NCBI GenBank assembly: GCA_937773555.1
Contig: CALJVT010000006.1
Coordinates: forward strand, 62,001 to 126,000
Source: an uncultured Pseudomonadales bacterium
GTDB lineage: Bacteria > Pseudomonadota > Gammaproteobacteria > Pseudomonadales > Balneatricaceae
Direction: 5' to 3'
Length of the DNA stretch: 64,000 nucleotides
Part shown: positions 46,403 through 53,522 of the stretch, piece by piece
Layout: every line of letters starts with the position of its first letter
Numbering within the stretch: the stretch's first letter is position 1
Translations under genes and position numbers: made by a program
Notes under the pieces: model-generated
Seen by the model: the letters and a program-made list of their open reading frames with translations, nothing else
Told to the model about the DNA's origin: nothing
The model's database searches: none

Positions 46403-46675
46403 GCTGATATACAGCATGTATTCTTCATGTGCATCACTGTCTATTCCAACCTCACGATTACCACCATAAAGACGATCGTTTCGATCTTTGCGAGGGCCTC
46501 AGACCCAATAATAGCCGCCCGACTCAACTTCAAAGTAATTTGCTTTAAAGCCACTAACCTTAAGACTTTGGAACTTTTTGCCTCTATAGTAAAGAGTTTT
46601 TCCTGATTTCGAAAAATAAATTCGGCCAATACGAGCTTCACCTTCTAGATCTTCTGATTTGTCTTCGATATACAT
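46397..46675 (-). pseudogene. Small YWx-motif integron cassette protein, interrupted by TGA
   Basis: From the ATG at 46675 the frame reads MYIEDKSEDLEGEARIGRIY, continues SKSGKTLYYRGKKFQS and FKANYFEVESGGYYWV, and meets TGA at codon 59. The same frame resumes GPRKDRNDRLYGGN and ends at a TAA inside the attC (92 sense positions plus stops). I recognise the family as a common small cassette protein with the form GKTLYYxGxxFQSLKGxGFKANYxDxExGExYWISGPxKDGxDRLYG; here Ser appears replaced by a stop. Function unknown. Confidence 0.65.
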
Positions 46676-46761
46676 TACCTTTGATTAAGACGATTTAAAT
46701 CGACTGGAAGCTCTTCGCCCTCGAAATCTCGCTCCTCCTGCTTTGCTTGATGTCTTTTCAT
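46675..46761 (-). CDS. Small charged ORF coupled to the YWx cassette gene
   Basis: A 28-residue ORF, MKRHQAKQEERDFEGEELPV at the start and ending LNRLNQR, whose stop TAA shares its last base with the ATG of the following ORF (TAATG). The tight coupling suggests a real small gene or leader in the same cassette. No family recognised. Confidence 0.5.
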   Translation of the reverse strand: MKRHQAKQEERDFEGEELPVDLNRLNQR

Positions 46762-46771
46762 ATTTTTTTCA

Positions 46772-46826
46772 CTTAACGCTTTAATTAGCCGCCGCATTAG
46801 CGGTCGGCTGGATTAGCTTGTTAGAT
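46772..46826 (-). other. attC site, short
   Basis: CTTAACGCTTTAATTAGCCG and CGGCTGGATTAGCTTGTTAGAT pair well (TAACGCTTTAATTAGCCG against TAACAAGCTAATCCAGCCG) around CCGCATTAGCGGT. GTTAGAT fits GTTRRRY. At 55 bp it is the most compact site and closest to textbook form. Confidence 0.85.
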
Positions 46827-46996
46827 GTGTCACAACTTTTATTAAGAAGCCATTCATTATATTTGCCTTTAATTTCTGAAAGCTTATTTTTTGCACGAAC
46901 ACACTCATCTTTAAGCTCAAATCCTGAGTAAAATAATGGTGATAGCTTACTTAGTGTGTCATTAACGTAAGCGCCTAACCAACTACACCCTTGCAT
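46781..46996 (-). CDS. Small cassette protein running into its attC
   Basis: A 71-residue ORF whose C-terminus SNKLIQPTANAAAN is encoded by the attC itself, a tail seen in many cassette-encoded proteins that read through attC. The middle is helical (ELKDECVRAKNKLSEIKGKYN). No family recognised. Its start is uncertain because no strong ribosome site precedes the ATG. Confidence 0.5.
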   Translation of the reverse strand: MQGCSWLGAYVNDTLSKLSPLFYSGFELKDECVRAKNKLSEIKGKYNEWLLNKSCDTSNKLIQPTANAAAN

Positions 46997-47008
46997 ATTA
47001 AAAAAGCC

Positions 47009-47137
47009 TACATAGAAGCACGCTATTGCGAACAGTATTAAATCACTGAAGACGAACTAAAATGGCTAGCCGAACGAGTCATCATATTAAAAACGCTAAC
47101 GGAACGTTTATGTGTGGATCATATTCAGCAATTATAA
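47009..47137 (+). pseudogene. HEPN-domain protein remnant
   Basis: The plus strand reads YIEARYCEQY, a stop, then ITEDELKWLAERVIILKTLT and ERLCVDHIQQL before a second stop. This matches the C-terminal end of HEPN-domain proteins (YxxRYxxxYxITxEEL...LxxxTExLC). The rest of the gene and any partner nucleotidyltransferase are absent. The 420-bp gap 46997-47416 otherwise holds only the Zur box. Confidence 0.6.
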
Positions 47138-47353
47138 ACATTTGGTTGACGACTAGTTCAAGCCTAATAAATAATTGGGATTAACAAAAAATCACTAAAA
47201 ATCAGAACCTTAACTAAACCAGACCCCCAACTCTGCATTACATCAGCATGCGCTAAACGGTATTCAATCAATGCTCTAAGAGTAAGTTAACGTAGGTACT
47301 CAAAAATACCTTTACAAAGGGGATTACAATTAGTTAGAATCAAACCTCATTAT

Positions 47354-47371
47354 GTTATGTTATAACATAAC
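47354..47371. promoter_or_regulatory. Zur box upstream of the FecBCD-type importer
   Basis: GTTATGTTATAACATAAC is a perfect 18-bp palindrome, 45 bp before the ABC ATPase start. It agrees with the Zur operators of gammaproteobacteria and is shared in form with the boxes at 42358 and 54180. Confidence 0.85.
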
Positions 47372-47416
47372 ACTAAATTAAATTTAAACTACAGTCCTGG
47401 AGAAGAGCATACGCCT

Positions 47417-48262
47417 ATGAATTTGATTAGCCGTACCCCATCAGCCAAACAACCATCGGTGATCGCACTTAACAAGTCCGCGAAAACGCCTTTTTCAACA
47501 CCGGCTCATCTAAAAGTAGATGCTGTGGCTTGGGGAATACTTAAACCCCTGTCTTTCGAATTATTACCGGGTAAAGTACTGGGTGTGGTGGGCGCCAATG
47601 GTGCGGGGAAATCTACACTACTCAAGTTATTGTATCGTTTGCATAAACCTAAATACGGTAAGATTTACGTTGATAATCAAGAGCTACATAAGTTACCCGG
47701 CCAGCACGCCGCTCGCTTGGTTGCTGCTGTAGTACAAGAACAGCCTGCCGAATTTTCTTTAAATGTATTAGATATTATTAAACTTGGCTTACTCCCTTAT
47801 GGCGGTAGTTTGTCGCAACCTAATCAGCAAGACCAACGTCTTATTGATTGGGTGTTAGAAATCTTTTCGCTCGCTCATCTTACTTCTCGGCAGTGTTCCG
47901 AACTTTCTGGCGGCGAACGTCAGCGTGTCATGATTGCTCGCGCCCTAGTCCAGCGTCCAAAGTTACTCATACTCGATGAGCCAACCAACCATCTTGATAT
48001 TCGCCACCAATTAGAAGTATTACGACTACTAAAACAAATGAATATTACGGTAGTCGTGGCACTGCACGATTTAAATCTTGCGCATGGTTTTACCGACGAT
48101 GTATTAATACTCAATCAAGGGCTTGCGGTTGCCCATGGCCCAACACAAGACATGTTGAATACCGTCAGTATCAATCAAGCATTTGCTATCCGAGCTGCAC
48201 GCCAAGATAAAGATGACTTTTTTACCTTTTCTCTACCTAATAACTGTCAAGTTTTTGCCTAA
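47417..48262 (+). CDS. FecE/BtuD-type ABC importer ATPase, Zur-linked
   Basis: A 281-residue ATPase of the iron-siderophore/B12 importer class: Walker A GANGAGKSTLLKLL near residue 60, Q-loop VVQEQPAEF, signature LSGGERQRVMIARAL, Walker B LLILDEPTNHLD and H-loop ALHDLNLA. The first ~30 residues are an extension outside the usual domain. It is the first gene of a three-gene importer with the substrate-binding protein and permease. Zur control suggests a zinc-related substrate; the family itself carries metallophores, haem or B12. Confidence 0.88.
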   Translation: MNLISRTPSAKQPSVIALNKSAKTPFSTPAHLKVDAVAWGILKPLSFELLPGKVLGVVGANGAGKSTLLKLLYRLHKPKYGKIYVDNQELHKLPGQHAARLVAAVVQEQPAEFSLNVLDIIKLGLLPYGGSLSQPNQQDQRLIDWVLEIFSLAHLTSRQCSELSGGERQRVMIARALVQRPKLLILDEPTNHLDIRHQLEVLRLLKQMNITVVVALHDLNLAHGFTDDVLILNQGLAVAHGPTQDMLNTVSINQAFAIRAARQDKDDFFTFSLPNNCQVFA

Positions 48263-48271
48263 GGAATCCCT

Positions 48272-49210
48272 ATGTTACGTTCAATTATCACTCCCATACT
48301 TTTCGCTGCTATGAGTGTTCAAACATTAGCCTCACCTGTCACTGTTGAAAGCTGTAATAGGCAAGTCACCTTCGATAAGGTACCTACCCGAGCGGCCTCT
48401 AACGATGTTAACTTAACTGAAATGATGCTCGTTTTAGGCTTGGAAGATCATATGGTTGGCTATACCGGGATCTCCGGCTGGAACAAATTAGATGCCAAAA
48501 TGCGAGAAAGCGTAGCTGAATTACCAGAATTATCTCCCCGTTATCCCACTAAAGAAGTATTGATTGGTGCTGACCTAGATTTTTGGTTTGCTGGTTGGAA
48601 TTACGGTATGCGCGTTGGCGGCGAAGTCACACCAGAAACCTTAGCTGCGTTTGATATTGCCGTCTATGAATTAACCGAAAGTTGTGTGCATATCATGCCA
48701 CGTAAAAATATTAGCATGGCGGATATGTATAACGATATTCGTAACCTAGGCATTATTTTTAAAGTAGAAGACCGGGCAGAAAAACTCATTGCCGATTGGA
48801 AAACACAATTAATCGATATTAAAACCTCTATTTCGGGCAGCTCAACACCCCAAGTATTTATTTATGATAGTGGTGAAGATAGCCCGTTTACTGCGGGTAA
48901 ATATGCCATGCCAACCGCCATGATAGAAGCCGCTGGCGGTAAAAATATTATGGATGACATAGATAGTTCTTGGACAAAAGTCGCCTGGGAACCCGTAATT
49001 GATCGTAACCCTGAGGTCATTGTGATTGTGAATTATGGCAAAGTCACGGCTGAACAAAAAATAGCATTTTTAAAACAACAACCTGCGTTATCGAGCATGG
49101 ATGCCGTGATAAATAATCGTTTCGTGGTATTGGAATATGTTGAAGCCACTCCCGGCCCTCGTAATATCGACGCGATAAAAAAATTAGCTAAAGCTTTTCA
49201 TAACAAATAG
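48272..49210 (+). CDS. FecB/BtuF-type periplasmic binding protein, Zur-linked
   Basis: A 312-residue class III solute-binding protein with a signal peptide (cleavage after TLAS, near residue 21). Two lobes are joined by a long helix; NDVNLTEMMLVLGLEDHMVGYTG and the WEPVIDRNPEVIVIVNYG region are characteristic. It lies 10 bp after the ATPase. The substrate cannot be told; a histidine-rich loop as in ZnuA is absent, so it is not a classical zinc-binding protein. Confidence 0.87.
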   Translation: MLRSIITPILFAAMSVQTLASPVTVESCNRQVTFDKVPTRAASNDVNLTEMMLVLGLEDHMVGYTGISGWNKLDAKMRESVAELPELSPRYPTKEVLIGADLDFWFAGWNYGMRVGGEVTPETLAAFDIAVYELTESCVHIMPRKNISMADMYNDIRNLGIIFKVEDRAEKLIADWKTQLIDIKTSISGSSTPQVFIYDSGEDSPFTAGKYAMPTAMIEAAGGKNIMDDIDSSWTKVAWEPVIDRNPEVIVIVNYGKVTAEQKIAFLKQQPALSSMDAVINNRFVVLEYVEATPGPRNIDAIKKLAKAFHNK

Positions 49211-49279
49211 CGTTGATGAGGAATAGTCTTAATAAAAAAGAGGCTTTATTGAACATCAACGTAATAGAACATCAATGCT

Positions 49280-50314
49280 ATGAAGAATAAACTCGCATCA
49301 AATATAATGATCAGTGGTTGGCTTATTGGCGGTGTTGTTCTTATTTTTTCGATCTCTATTGCTGTCAGTGTAGGCTCTATTTCCATCCCCCTTACACATG
49401 TATGGGGGATTATTAGCCATCATCTTCATCTTGCAGATATAGAACCCACATGGAGTCGTGGGCAGGCTGCCATTGTATGGCAAGTTCGATTACCAAGAGC
49501 ACTACTAGCGGCAATGGTCGGGGCAGGTTTAGCCTTGGTAGGAGCCGCGTTACAAGCGGTTACTCGCAATCCCTTATCAGACCCTCACCTGTTGGGGATA
49601 TCTTCTGGGGCCGCTTTTGGAGCAGTGCTGGCCTTGCTACATACCGGACTATTTTTAGGCGCACTGACCGTGCCTTTGTTTGCTTTTATCGGCGCACTGC
49701 TAGCGGCCAGTATTGTATTGTTAATTTTATCTAACACAACAGATGTTAGCGCCAACCGCTTAATACTCACGGGTGTTGCCGTGTCTTTTATATTAATGGG
49801 ATTGGCCAATGGTTTGATATTTTTAGGCGATCCTAAAGCCTCTCATACTGCAGTATTTTGGATGCTCGGTGGTCTAGGTCTTGCCACATGGGACATGCTA
49901 GCTTGGCCATTAATCATTTTAGTGGGCGCGAGTATTTGGTTTTTATCAATAAGTAATACTCTTAATGCCATTATGGTAGGTGATGAAACTGCCCTAACCT
50001 TAGGTATTTCTCCACGAAAAAATCGGATCTATGTGTTTATTGTATCCTCACTGATTACTGGAATAATGGTAGCATTTTCTGGAATTATCGGTTTTGTAGG
50101 GTTGATTATCCCGCATATATCACGACTCATTATTGGCGGTAATAACGTCAAAGTAATACCTGCTTCAATGCTGATTGGCGCCATTTTTTTAGTCTGGGCC
50201 GACATTCTAGCCAGAACACTGATTCAACCAGAAGACTTGCCTATTGGAATTATTACTGGTCTTGTGGGTGGTGGGTTTTTCTTATGGCTGTTAAATAGAT
50301 CTCAGGAACATTAA
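49280..50314 (+). CDS. FecCD/BtuC-type ABC permease, Zur-linked
   Basis: A 344-residue permease with about ten transmembrane helices. Recognisable FecCD segments are RLPRALLAAMVGAGLALVGA, RNPLSDPHLLGISSGAAFGA, and GFVGLIIPHISRLIIGG (the ATPase-docking loop). It completes the importer. No TonB-dependent receptor is encoded beside it. A 69-bp gap precedes it; a receptor elsewhere would be needed for large substrates. Confidence 0.9.
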   Translation: MKNKLASNIMISGWLIGGVVLIFSISIAVSVGSISIPLTHVWGIISHHLHLADIEPTWSRGQAAIVWQVRLPRALLAAMVGAGLALVGAALQAVTRNPLSDPHLLGISSGAAFGAVLALLHTGLFLGALTVPLFAFIGALLAASIVLLILSNTTDVSANRLILTGVAVSFILMGLANGLIFLGDPKASHTAVFWMLGGLGLATWDMLAWPLIILVGASIWFLSISNTLNAIMVGDETALTLGISPRKNRIYVFIVSSLITGIMVAFSGIIGFVGLIIPHISRLIIGGNNVKVIPASMLIGAIFLVWADILARTLIQPEDLPIGIITGLVGGGFFLWLLNRSQEH

Positions 50315-50386
50315 CGTAAGCGATGTATGGACTCCACCAGTCCACTTACGTAGGCTGGTGTCGACAAAAACTAAGGAGGCCATACC

Positions 50387-50482
50387 ATGAACAATTCTAA
50401 CGAGAATAATCGGGGTCAGATAAGCATTGGAATAATCGGGGTGAATAATCGGGGTCAGATAAGCATTAACAGAATTAAGTAA
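50387..50482 (+). CDS. Repeat-encoded 31-residue ORF with strong ribosome site
   Basis: A short ORF begins 7 bases after a perfect AAGGAGG and reads MNNSNENNRGQISIGIIGVN, then repeats NNRGQISI and ends NRIK. It is made from the 25-bp direct repeat at 50404-50467 in the same frame. No family is known; it might be an accident of repeat insertion, but the ribosome site is the strongest in this stretch. Confidence 0.35.
   Translation: MNNSNENNRGQISIGIIGVNNRGQISINRIK
50404..50467 (+). repeat. 25-bp direct repeats (AATAATCGGGGTCAGATAAG type)
   Basis: Two identical 25-bp copies (50404-50428 and 50443-50467) with a 13-bp partial copy between (50430-50442). Sequences with a GGGGTCAGA core like this are scattered in gammaproteobacterial genomes and often lie near IS200/RAYT-type transposases; no transposase is present here. 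Confidence 0.75.
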
Positions 50483-50503
50483 TTAAACCCTTATCTAACC
50501 CAA

Positions 50504-51451
50504 ATGTTGCTACCATCAACCTCCCGCCCCAATGAAGACTGCCCCATGGCTAGAGATACCCAATTACACCCTCGCAATCAACACCGAGACGGTTATGATT
50601 TTACTCAGCTAGCGGCACAGTCGCCCGAGCTAAAGGCTTTTATTGTGAGCCACCCTGCGGGGCAGACGACGATCGATTTTAACAACGAGCAAGCGGTTCG
50701 TGCTCTTAATCGGGCTCTGCTAAAAACACACTATAAGATTAATTTTTGGGACATTCCGGCAAACTATTTGTGCCCACCCATCCCCGGTCGTGTGGACTAT
50801 ATTCATTATTTGGCAGATTTACTGGCCAGTGATAATAAGCAGACCATTCCGCGTGGGCGTGATATCAAAGTCTTAGATATTGGTACCGGCGCTAATTTGG
50901 TTTATCCGCTAACAGGCCAAAGTGAGTACAGCTGGCACTTCACAGGTGTGGATATAGACCCAGTGTCAATTAATGTAGCTAAGCAACTGTGCCAATTTAA
51001 TAAGTTAAAAATAAACCTTAAGCTACAAAAAAAACGCAAGCATATTTTTAAAGGCGTGATAGAGCCTAGTGATTTTTTTCACCTAACATTGTGCAACCCA
51101 CCTTTTCACGCATCGCCTGAAGCGGCAAATAAAGGCACCCAGCGCAAATGGAAAAATCTAGGTAAAGGGCCGTCGAATAAACTTAATTTTGGCGGCCAGA
51201 ACACCGAACTTTGGTGTCCCGGTGGTGAGATGCAGTTTATTGCTAACATGATCGAGCAGAGTATTGAGTTTGCCGATCAGTGTTTATGGTTTAGTTCGCT
51301 GGTATCCAAGAAAGATAACCTTAAGCCACTGTGTAAGCTATTAGAAAAAGCCAAGGTTGCTGAACGTAAAGTCATCGACATGGCGCAAGGGAAAAAAGTG
51401 AGCCGTTTTATTGCTTGGACTTTTATTGAAAAAAATCAGCGACGTTTGTAA
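50504..51451 (+). CDS. rlmF: 23S rRNA m6A1618 methyltransferase RlmF
   Basis: Methylates N6 of A1618 in 23S rRNA. The 315-residue protein has HPRNQHRDGYDFTQL at the N-terminus, NFWDIPANYLCPPIPGRVDY, the SAM motif LDIGTGANLVYPL and the catalytic NPPF in CNPPFHASPEAA. It starts at ATG 50504; a second ATG 14 codons later also fits. A core housekeeping gene lying inside the cassette region, which suggests the region is mosaic rather than one clean array. Confidence 0.92.
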   Translation: MLLPSTSRPNEDCPMARDTQLHPRNQHRDGYDFTQLAAQSPELKAFIVSHPAGQTTIDFNNEQAVRALNRALLKTHYKINFWDIPANYLCPPIPGRVDYIHYLADLLASDNKQTIPRGRDIKVLDIGTGANLVYPLTGQSEYSWHFTGVDIDPVSINVAKQLCQFNKLKINLKLQKKRKHIFKGVIEPSDFFHLTLCNPPFHASPEAANKGTQRKWKNLGKGPSNKLNFGGQNTELWCPGGEMQFIANMIEQSIEFADQCLWFSSLVSKKDNLKPLCKLLEKAKVAERKVIDMAQGKKVSRFIAWTFIEKNQRRL

Positions 51452-51564
51452 GTAAAAAGTTCAGCTAGTGCCTTTATTGTGTTTCTGCCAACTACTGCTT
51501 TAGCCACTGAAGAAATATTGTAATATTAGGCTGTTTTTCTTTATCGCAGACAAAGCAATAATAT

Positions 51565-51604
51565 AGTTGGCTAAAATAAGCGACGAAAGAGCAAATAGCC
51601 AACT
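51565..51604. other. attC remnant hairpin
   Basis: AGTTGGCTA and TAGCCAACT form a stem over ...CGACGAAAGAGC..., matching the centre of the attC at 52109 (GTTGGCTAAAAT...ACGTAGCCAACT). The outer R'' and R' ends are not clear, so it is a decayed or partial site at the lprI end. The gap 51452-51614 has nothing else. Confidence 0.5.
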
Positions 51605-51614
51605 GGTATTTGGC

Positions 51615-52091
51615 CTACTTGAATGGTTTGCTATAGTCACTTTGCAAAGCCTTCTCTAGTTGCCACTCACTCTTTTGAGAGCCACCACAAACATCTCCTT
51701 CTTTTTTTCCGATAAGCCAACGTTTAAGATATTCAGTTCTGTGAAGAGTGAGTTGAGCATTAAAACCAGACGCACACATTGAAAAAGAAGAGCCATAATA
51801 CTTTGGCACCTCGGTGTATGGGTATTCTAACTTAAAGTTTGCATTACGTAATTTAATCCAAGCTAGTTGAGATTCTTTAAGCTTAGATAAAAGAACTTTA
51901 TCATCTTTATAGATTTCACGAATTTTTTGATACACACGAGTTAATTCTGCATCTGCTGCTTTATACCGTATTCCAGCACATTGATTCATAGATGACTGTG
52001 TCATTGCCGTTTCAATACATGAAGATCCACTATTTGCCGAAGAAAAAAATGGTAAAATAACAATGAATAATAAAGTGACTTTAATGTTCAA
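51615..52091 (-). CDS. LprI/DUF1311-domain secreted protein (cassette gene)
   Basis: A 158-residue protein with a signal peptide (cleavage near NSGS, residue 20-23) and the LprI-type DUF1311 domain: CIETAMTQSSMNQCAGIRYKAADAEL, LKESQLAWIKLRNANF and conserved cysteines. Some members inhibit lysozyme; here the role is unknown. It is a minus-strand gene directly before an attC at 52109, as cassette genes should be. Confidence 0.75.
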   Translation of the reverse strand: MNIKVTLLFIVILPFFSSANSGSSCIETAMTQSSMNQCAGIRYKAADAELTRVYQKIREIYKDDKVLLSKLKESQLAWIKLRNANFKLEYPYTEVPKYYGSSFSMCASGFNAQLTLHRTEYLKRWLIGKKEGDVCGGSQKSEWQLEKALQSDYSKPFK

Positions 52092-52108
52092 TTGAAACTC
52101 CTGTGAAT

Positions 52109-52209
52109 ATAACGCCCAAATAACAGGCTAAGTAATGGTTGGCTAAAATTGTGACGCGAAGCGAAACGTAGCCAACTATTTCGTGTCCTTGTTGATTTTC
52201 TTGTTAGCT
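52109..52209 (-). other. attC site
   Basis: ATAACGCCCAAATAACAGG at the left and TTGATTTTCTTGTTAGCT at the right, with inner arms GTAATGGTTGGCTAAAAT and ACGTAGCCAACTATTTCGTG. The complementarity over both arms is extensive. 101 bp. Its R' end carries the stop of the DUF4263 fragment. Confidence 0.82.
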
Positions 52210-52311
52210 TTCGTTGTGCTCTACAATAAATCTAGCTCTTTCGTATAGCTCATCAAAGGTGATTATTTCAGGACTTATGGTATTTTTACGAAATAATTCA
52301 AATGATCTAAG
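52204..52311 (-). pseudogene. C-terminal fragment of a DUF4263/Shedu-type nuclease
   Basis: The last 35 codons of an ORF read LRSFELFRKNTISPEIITFD and ELYERARFIVEHNES before a stop inside the attC. ITFDELYERARFIVE resembles the end of the DUF4263 (Shedu SduA) nuclease domain used in anti-phage defence. The upstream part is replaced by the zinc ABC ATPase sequence, with the join near 52,312, so only the cassette end survives. Confidence 0.55.
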
Positions 52312-52312
52312 C

Positions 52313-52771
52313 TGAAAGGATCACGGGTTGATTTTGCAGCAATACTCGTGCAAACAAGCAGCGTTGCAGTTGCCCACCGGACAGCGTATTAATCATCCGG
52401 TGCTCAAAACCCTGTAAACCGACCACTGCGATAGCATCTACGCATTGCTTATGTTGCAACCCGCTCAGCGATTTAGAAAAGCCAAGTTTGGCCCATAAGC
52501 CCATGACGACTAGTTCAAATACAGTAAGAGGGAAACTGTTATCTAACTGAGCTTGCTGCGGCAGATAAGCTACTGTATTTGGGCATAGGCCTTCAATACT
52601 GCCTTCATTTATGGCTGTTAGCCCAGCCATGGCATTCAACAAAGTCGATTTACCTGCGCCGTTTGGGCCTACTATGGCCAGCCAGTCACCTTGAGCGATC
52701 GTGGCGGTTAGATGGTGCACCGCAGGATGTCGTTCGTAGGCAAGCGTGAGATTGTTAAGTCAAGTACTCAT
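52313..52771 (-). pseudogene. Zinc/manganese ABC ATPase (ZnuC/AztA-like), truncated with nonsense codon
   Basis: From ATG 52771 the frame reads MST, a TGA at codon 4, then LNNLTLAYERHPAVHHLTAT and Walker A GPNGAGKSTLLNAM, Q-loop YLPQQAQLD and signature LSGGQLQR. It stops at ARVLLQNQPVIL, where Walker B should begin, and joins the DUF4263 fragment. About 150 of about 240 residues remain. It follows the small membrane ORF by an ATGA overlap and belonged to the zur-linked operon. Nonfunctional. Confidence 0.82.
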
Positions 52772-52896
52772 GATGAATAGGTCATTCCTACTACTAGTGC
52801 CCACATGATCATGCTCAAGCCGATTGCCAAACCTATGCGACTGAAGACACTCCAATACAGCAGAGGGTTTGGCAGCATGACCTTGAGCTTCTTCAC
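52768..52896 (-). CDS. 42-residue membrane ORF upstream of the zinc ABC pseudogene
   Basis: A GTG-started ORF, MKKLKVMLPNPLLYWSVFSR at the start, then IGLAIGLSMIMWALVVGM as one transmembrane helix, ending TYSS. AGGTGA lies 6-7 bases before the GTG, and its TGA overlaps the ATG of the ABC gene. It may be a small subunit or a leader gene of that transporter; the family is not recognised. Confidence 0.55.
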   Translation of the reverse strand: MKKLKVMLPNPLLYWSVFSRIGLAIGLSMIMWALVVGMTYSS

Positions 52897-52951
52897 GCTT
52901 GTTCACCTGGAGAGGTGGACTCAAGCAATCGATGTAGATTATTCCGCATGA

Positions 52952-53419
52952 CTAAGCCGTACTCGCCGAACAATTATTGCATAAGCATTGCAGCTCCAAC
53001 TTTGAATTCGTAAGCCTGTAACCTACTTTATCCACGAGTTTACCCAATTCATCAATGATGCCTTTTGAGACTGCGATTTCCTTTGTGCTTTGACATTTAC
53101 CACAGATTAAAAACTGAGTTATCTCTTGTGAGCAACCCCCTAATATATGCGAACACGCAACGTATTTGTTGGCTGAGCTCAGCTTATGCACTAGGCTCTC
53201 TGTTTCGAGAAATTCTAAAATGCGATACACAGACATTGTCGGCATGGATTTTTCAGATACCTTGTTGTAGGCATCGGTAATTTCGTAGGCAGATAACGGT
53301 GTGCTAGATTCCAGCAAGTGTTCCAAAACGTGTTTGCGCTTTTCAGTCAAACGCCCTCCAGAACGAGCACAAATATCCTTTGCTTTACAAATAATATGAC
53401 TTAATTGCTGAGTATCCAT
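52952..53419 (-). CDS. zur: Zinc uptake regulator Zur (Fur family)
   Basis: A 155-residue Fur-family repressor with a winged-helix domain (about 15-90; RLTEKRKHVLEHLL and MPTMSVYRILEFLE) and zinc sites. The structural zinc cysteines are in ICGKCQ and CLCNNC near the C-terminus, and CSHILGG carries a regulatory ligand region. It would repress the three palindromes at 42358, 47354 and 54180 in zinc sufficiency. It lies 103 bp after DUF1636 on the same strand. Confidence 0.88.
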   Translation of the reverse strand: MDTQQLSHIICKAKDICARSGGRLTEKRKHVLEHLLESSTPLSAYEITDAYNKVSEKSMPTMSVYRILEFLETESLVHKLSSANKYVACSHILGGCSQEITQFLICGKCQSTKEIAVSKGIIDELGKLVDKVGYRLTNSKLELQCLCNNCSASTA

Positions 53420-53522
53420 ATGGGGCCACCTATTTTATAATACATATTTATCGTGAGCTGTTTATCCGCACGATGTCATTGAGCATGATTAAGAGCCCAA
53501 TATTACCTGGATTTTAGGCACC

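Noticed and set aside
46394-46641. ORFs at 46394-46606 (+) and 46441-46641 (-) as separate genes.
   Set aside because: They overlap the better-supported frame of the interrupted cassette gene, which has family similarity on both sides of its TGA.
50404-50467. CRISPR-like array at the 25-bp repeats.
   Set aside because: Only two full copies with a 14-bp space holding a partial third copy; no cas genes and no spacers.
50504-51451. rlmF as a mobile cassette gene.
   Set aside because: It is a plus-strand core rRNA methyltransferase without its own attC; a rearrangement of core DNA into the region is simpler.
47147-52518. A 15-bp identical string (TGACGACTAGTTCAA) at 47147-47161 and 52504-52518, seemingly bracketing the importer region.
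   Set aside because: One such match is expected by chance in a 64-kb window; the second copy is ordinary coding sequence of the ABC pseudogene, and no further similarity extends from either side.
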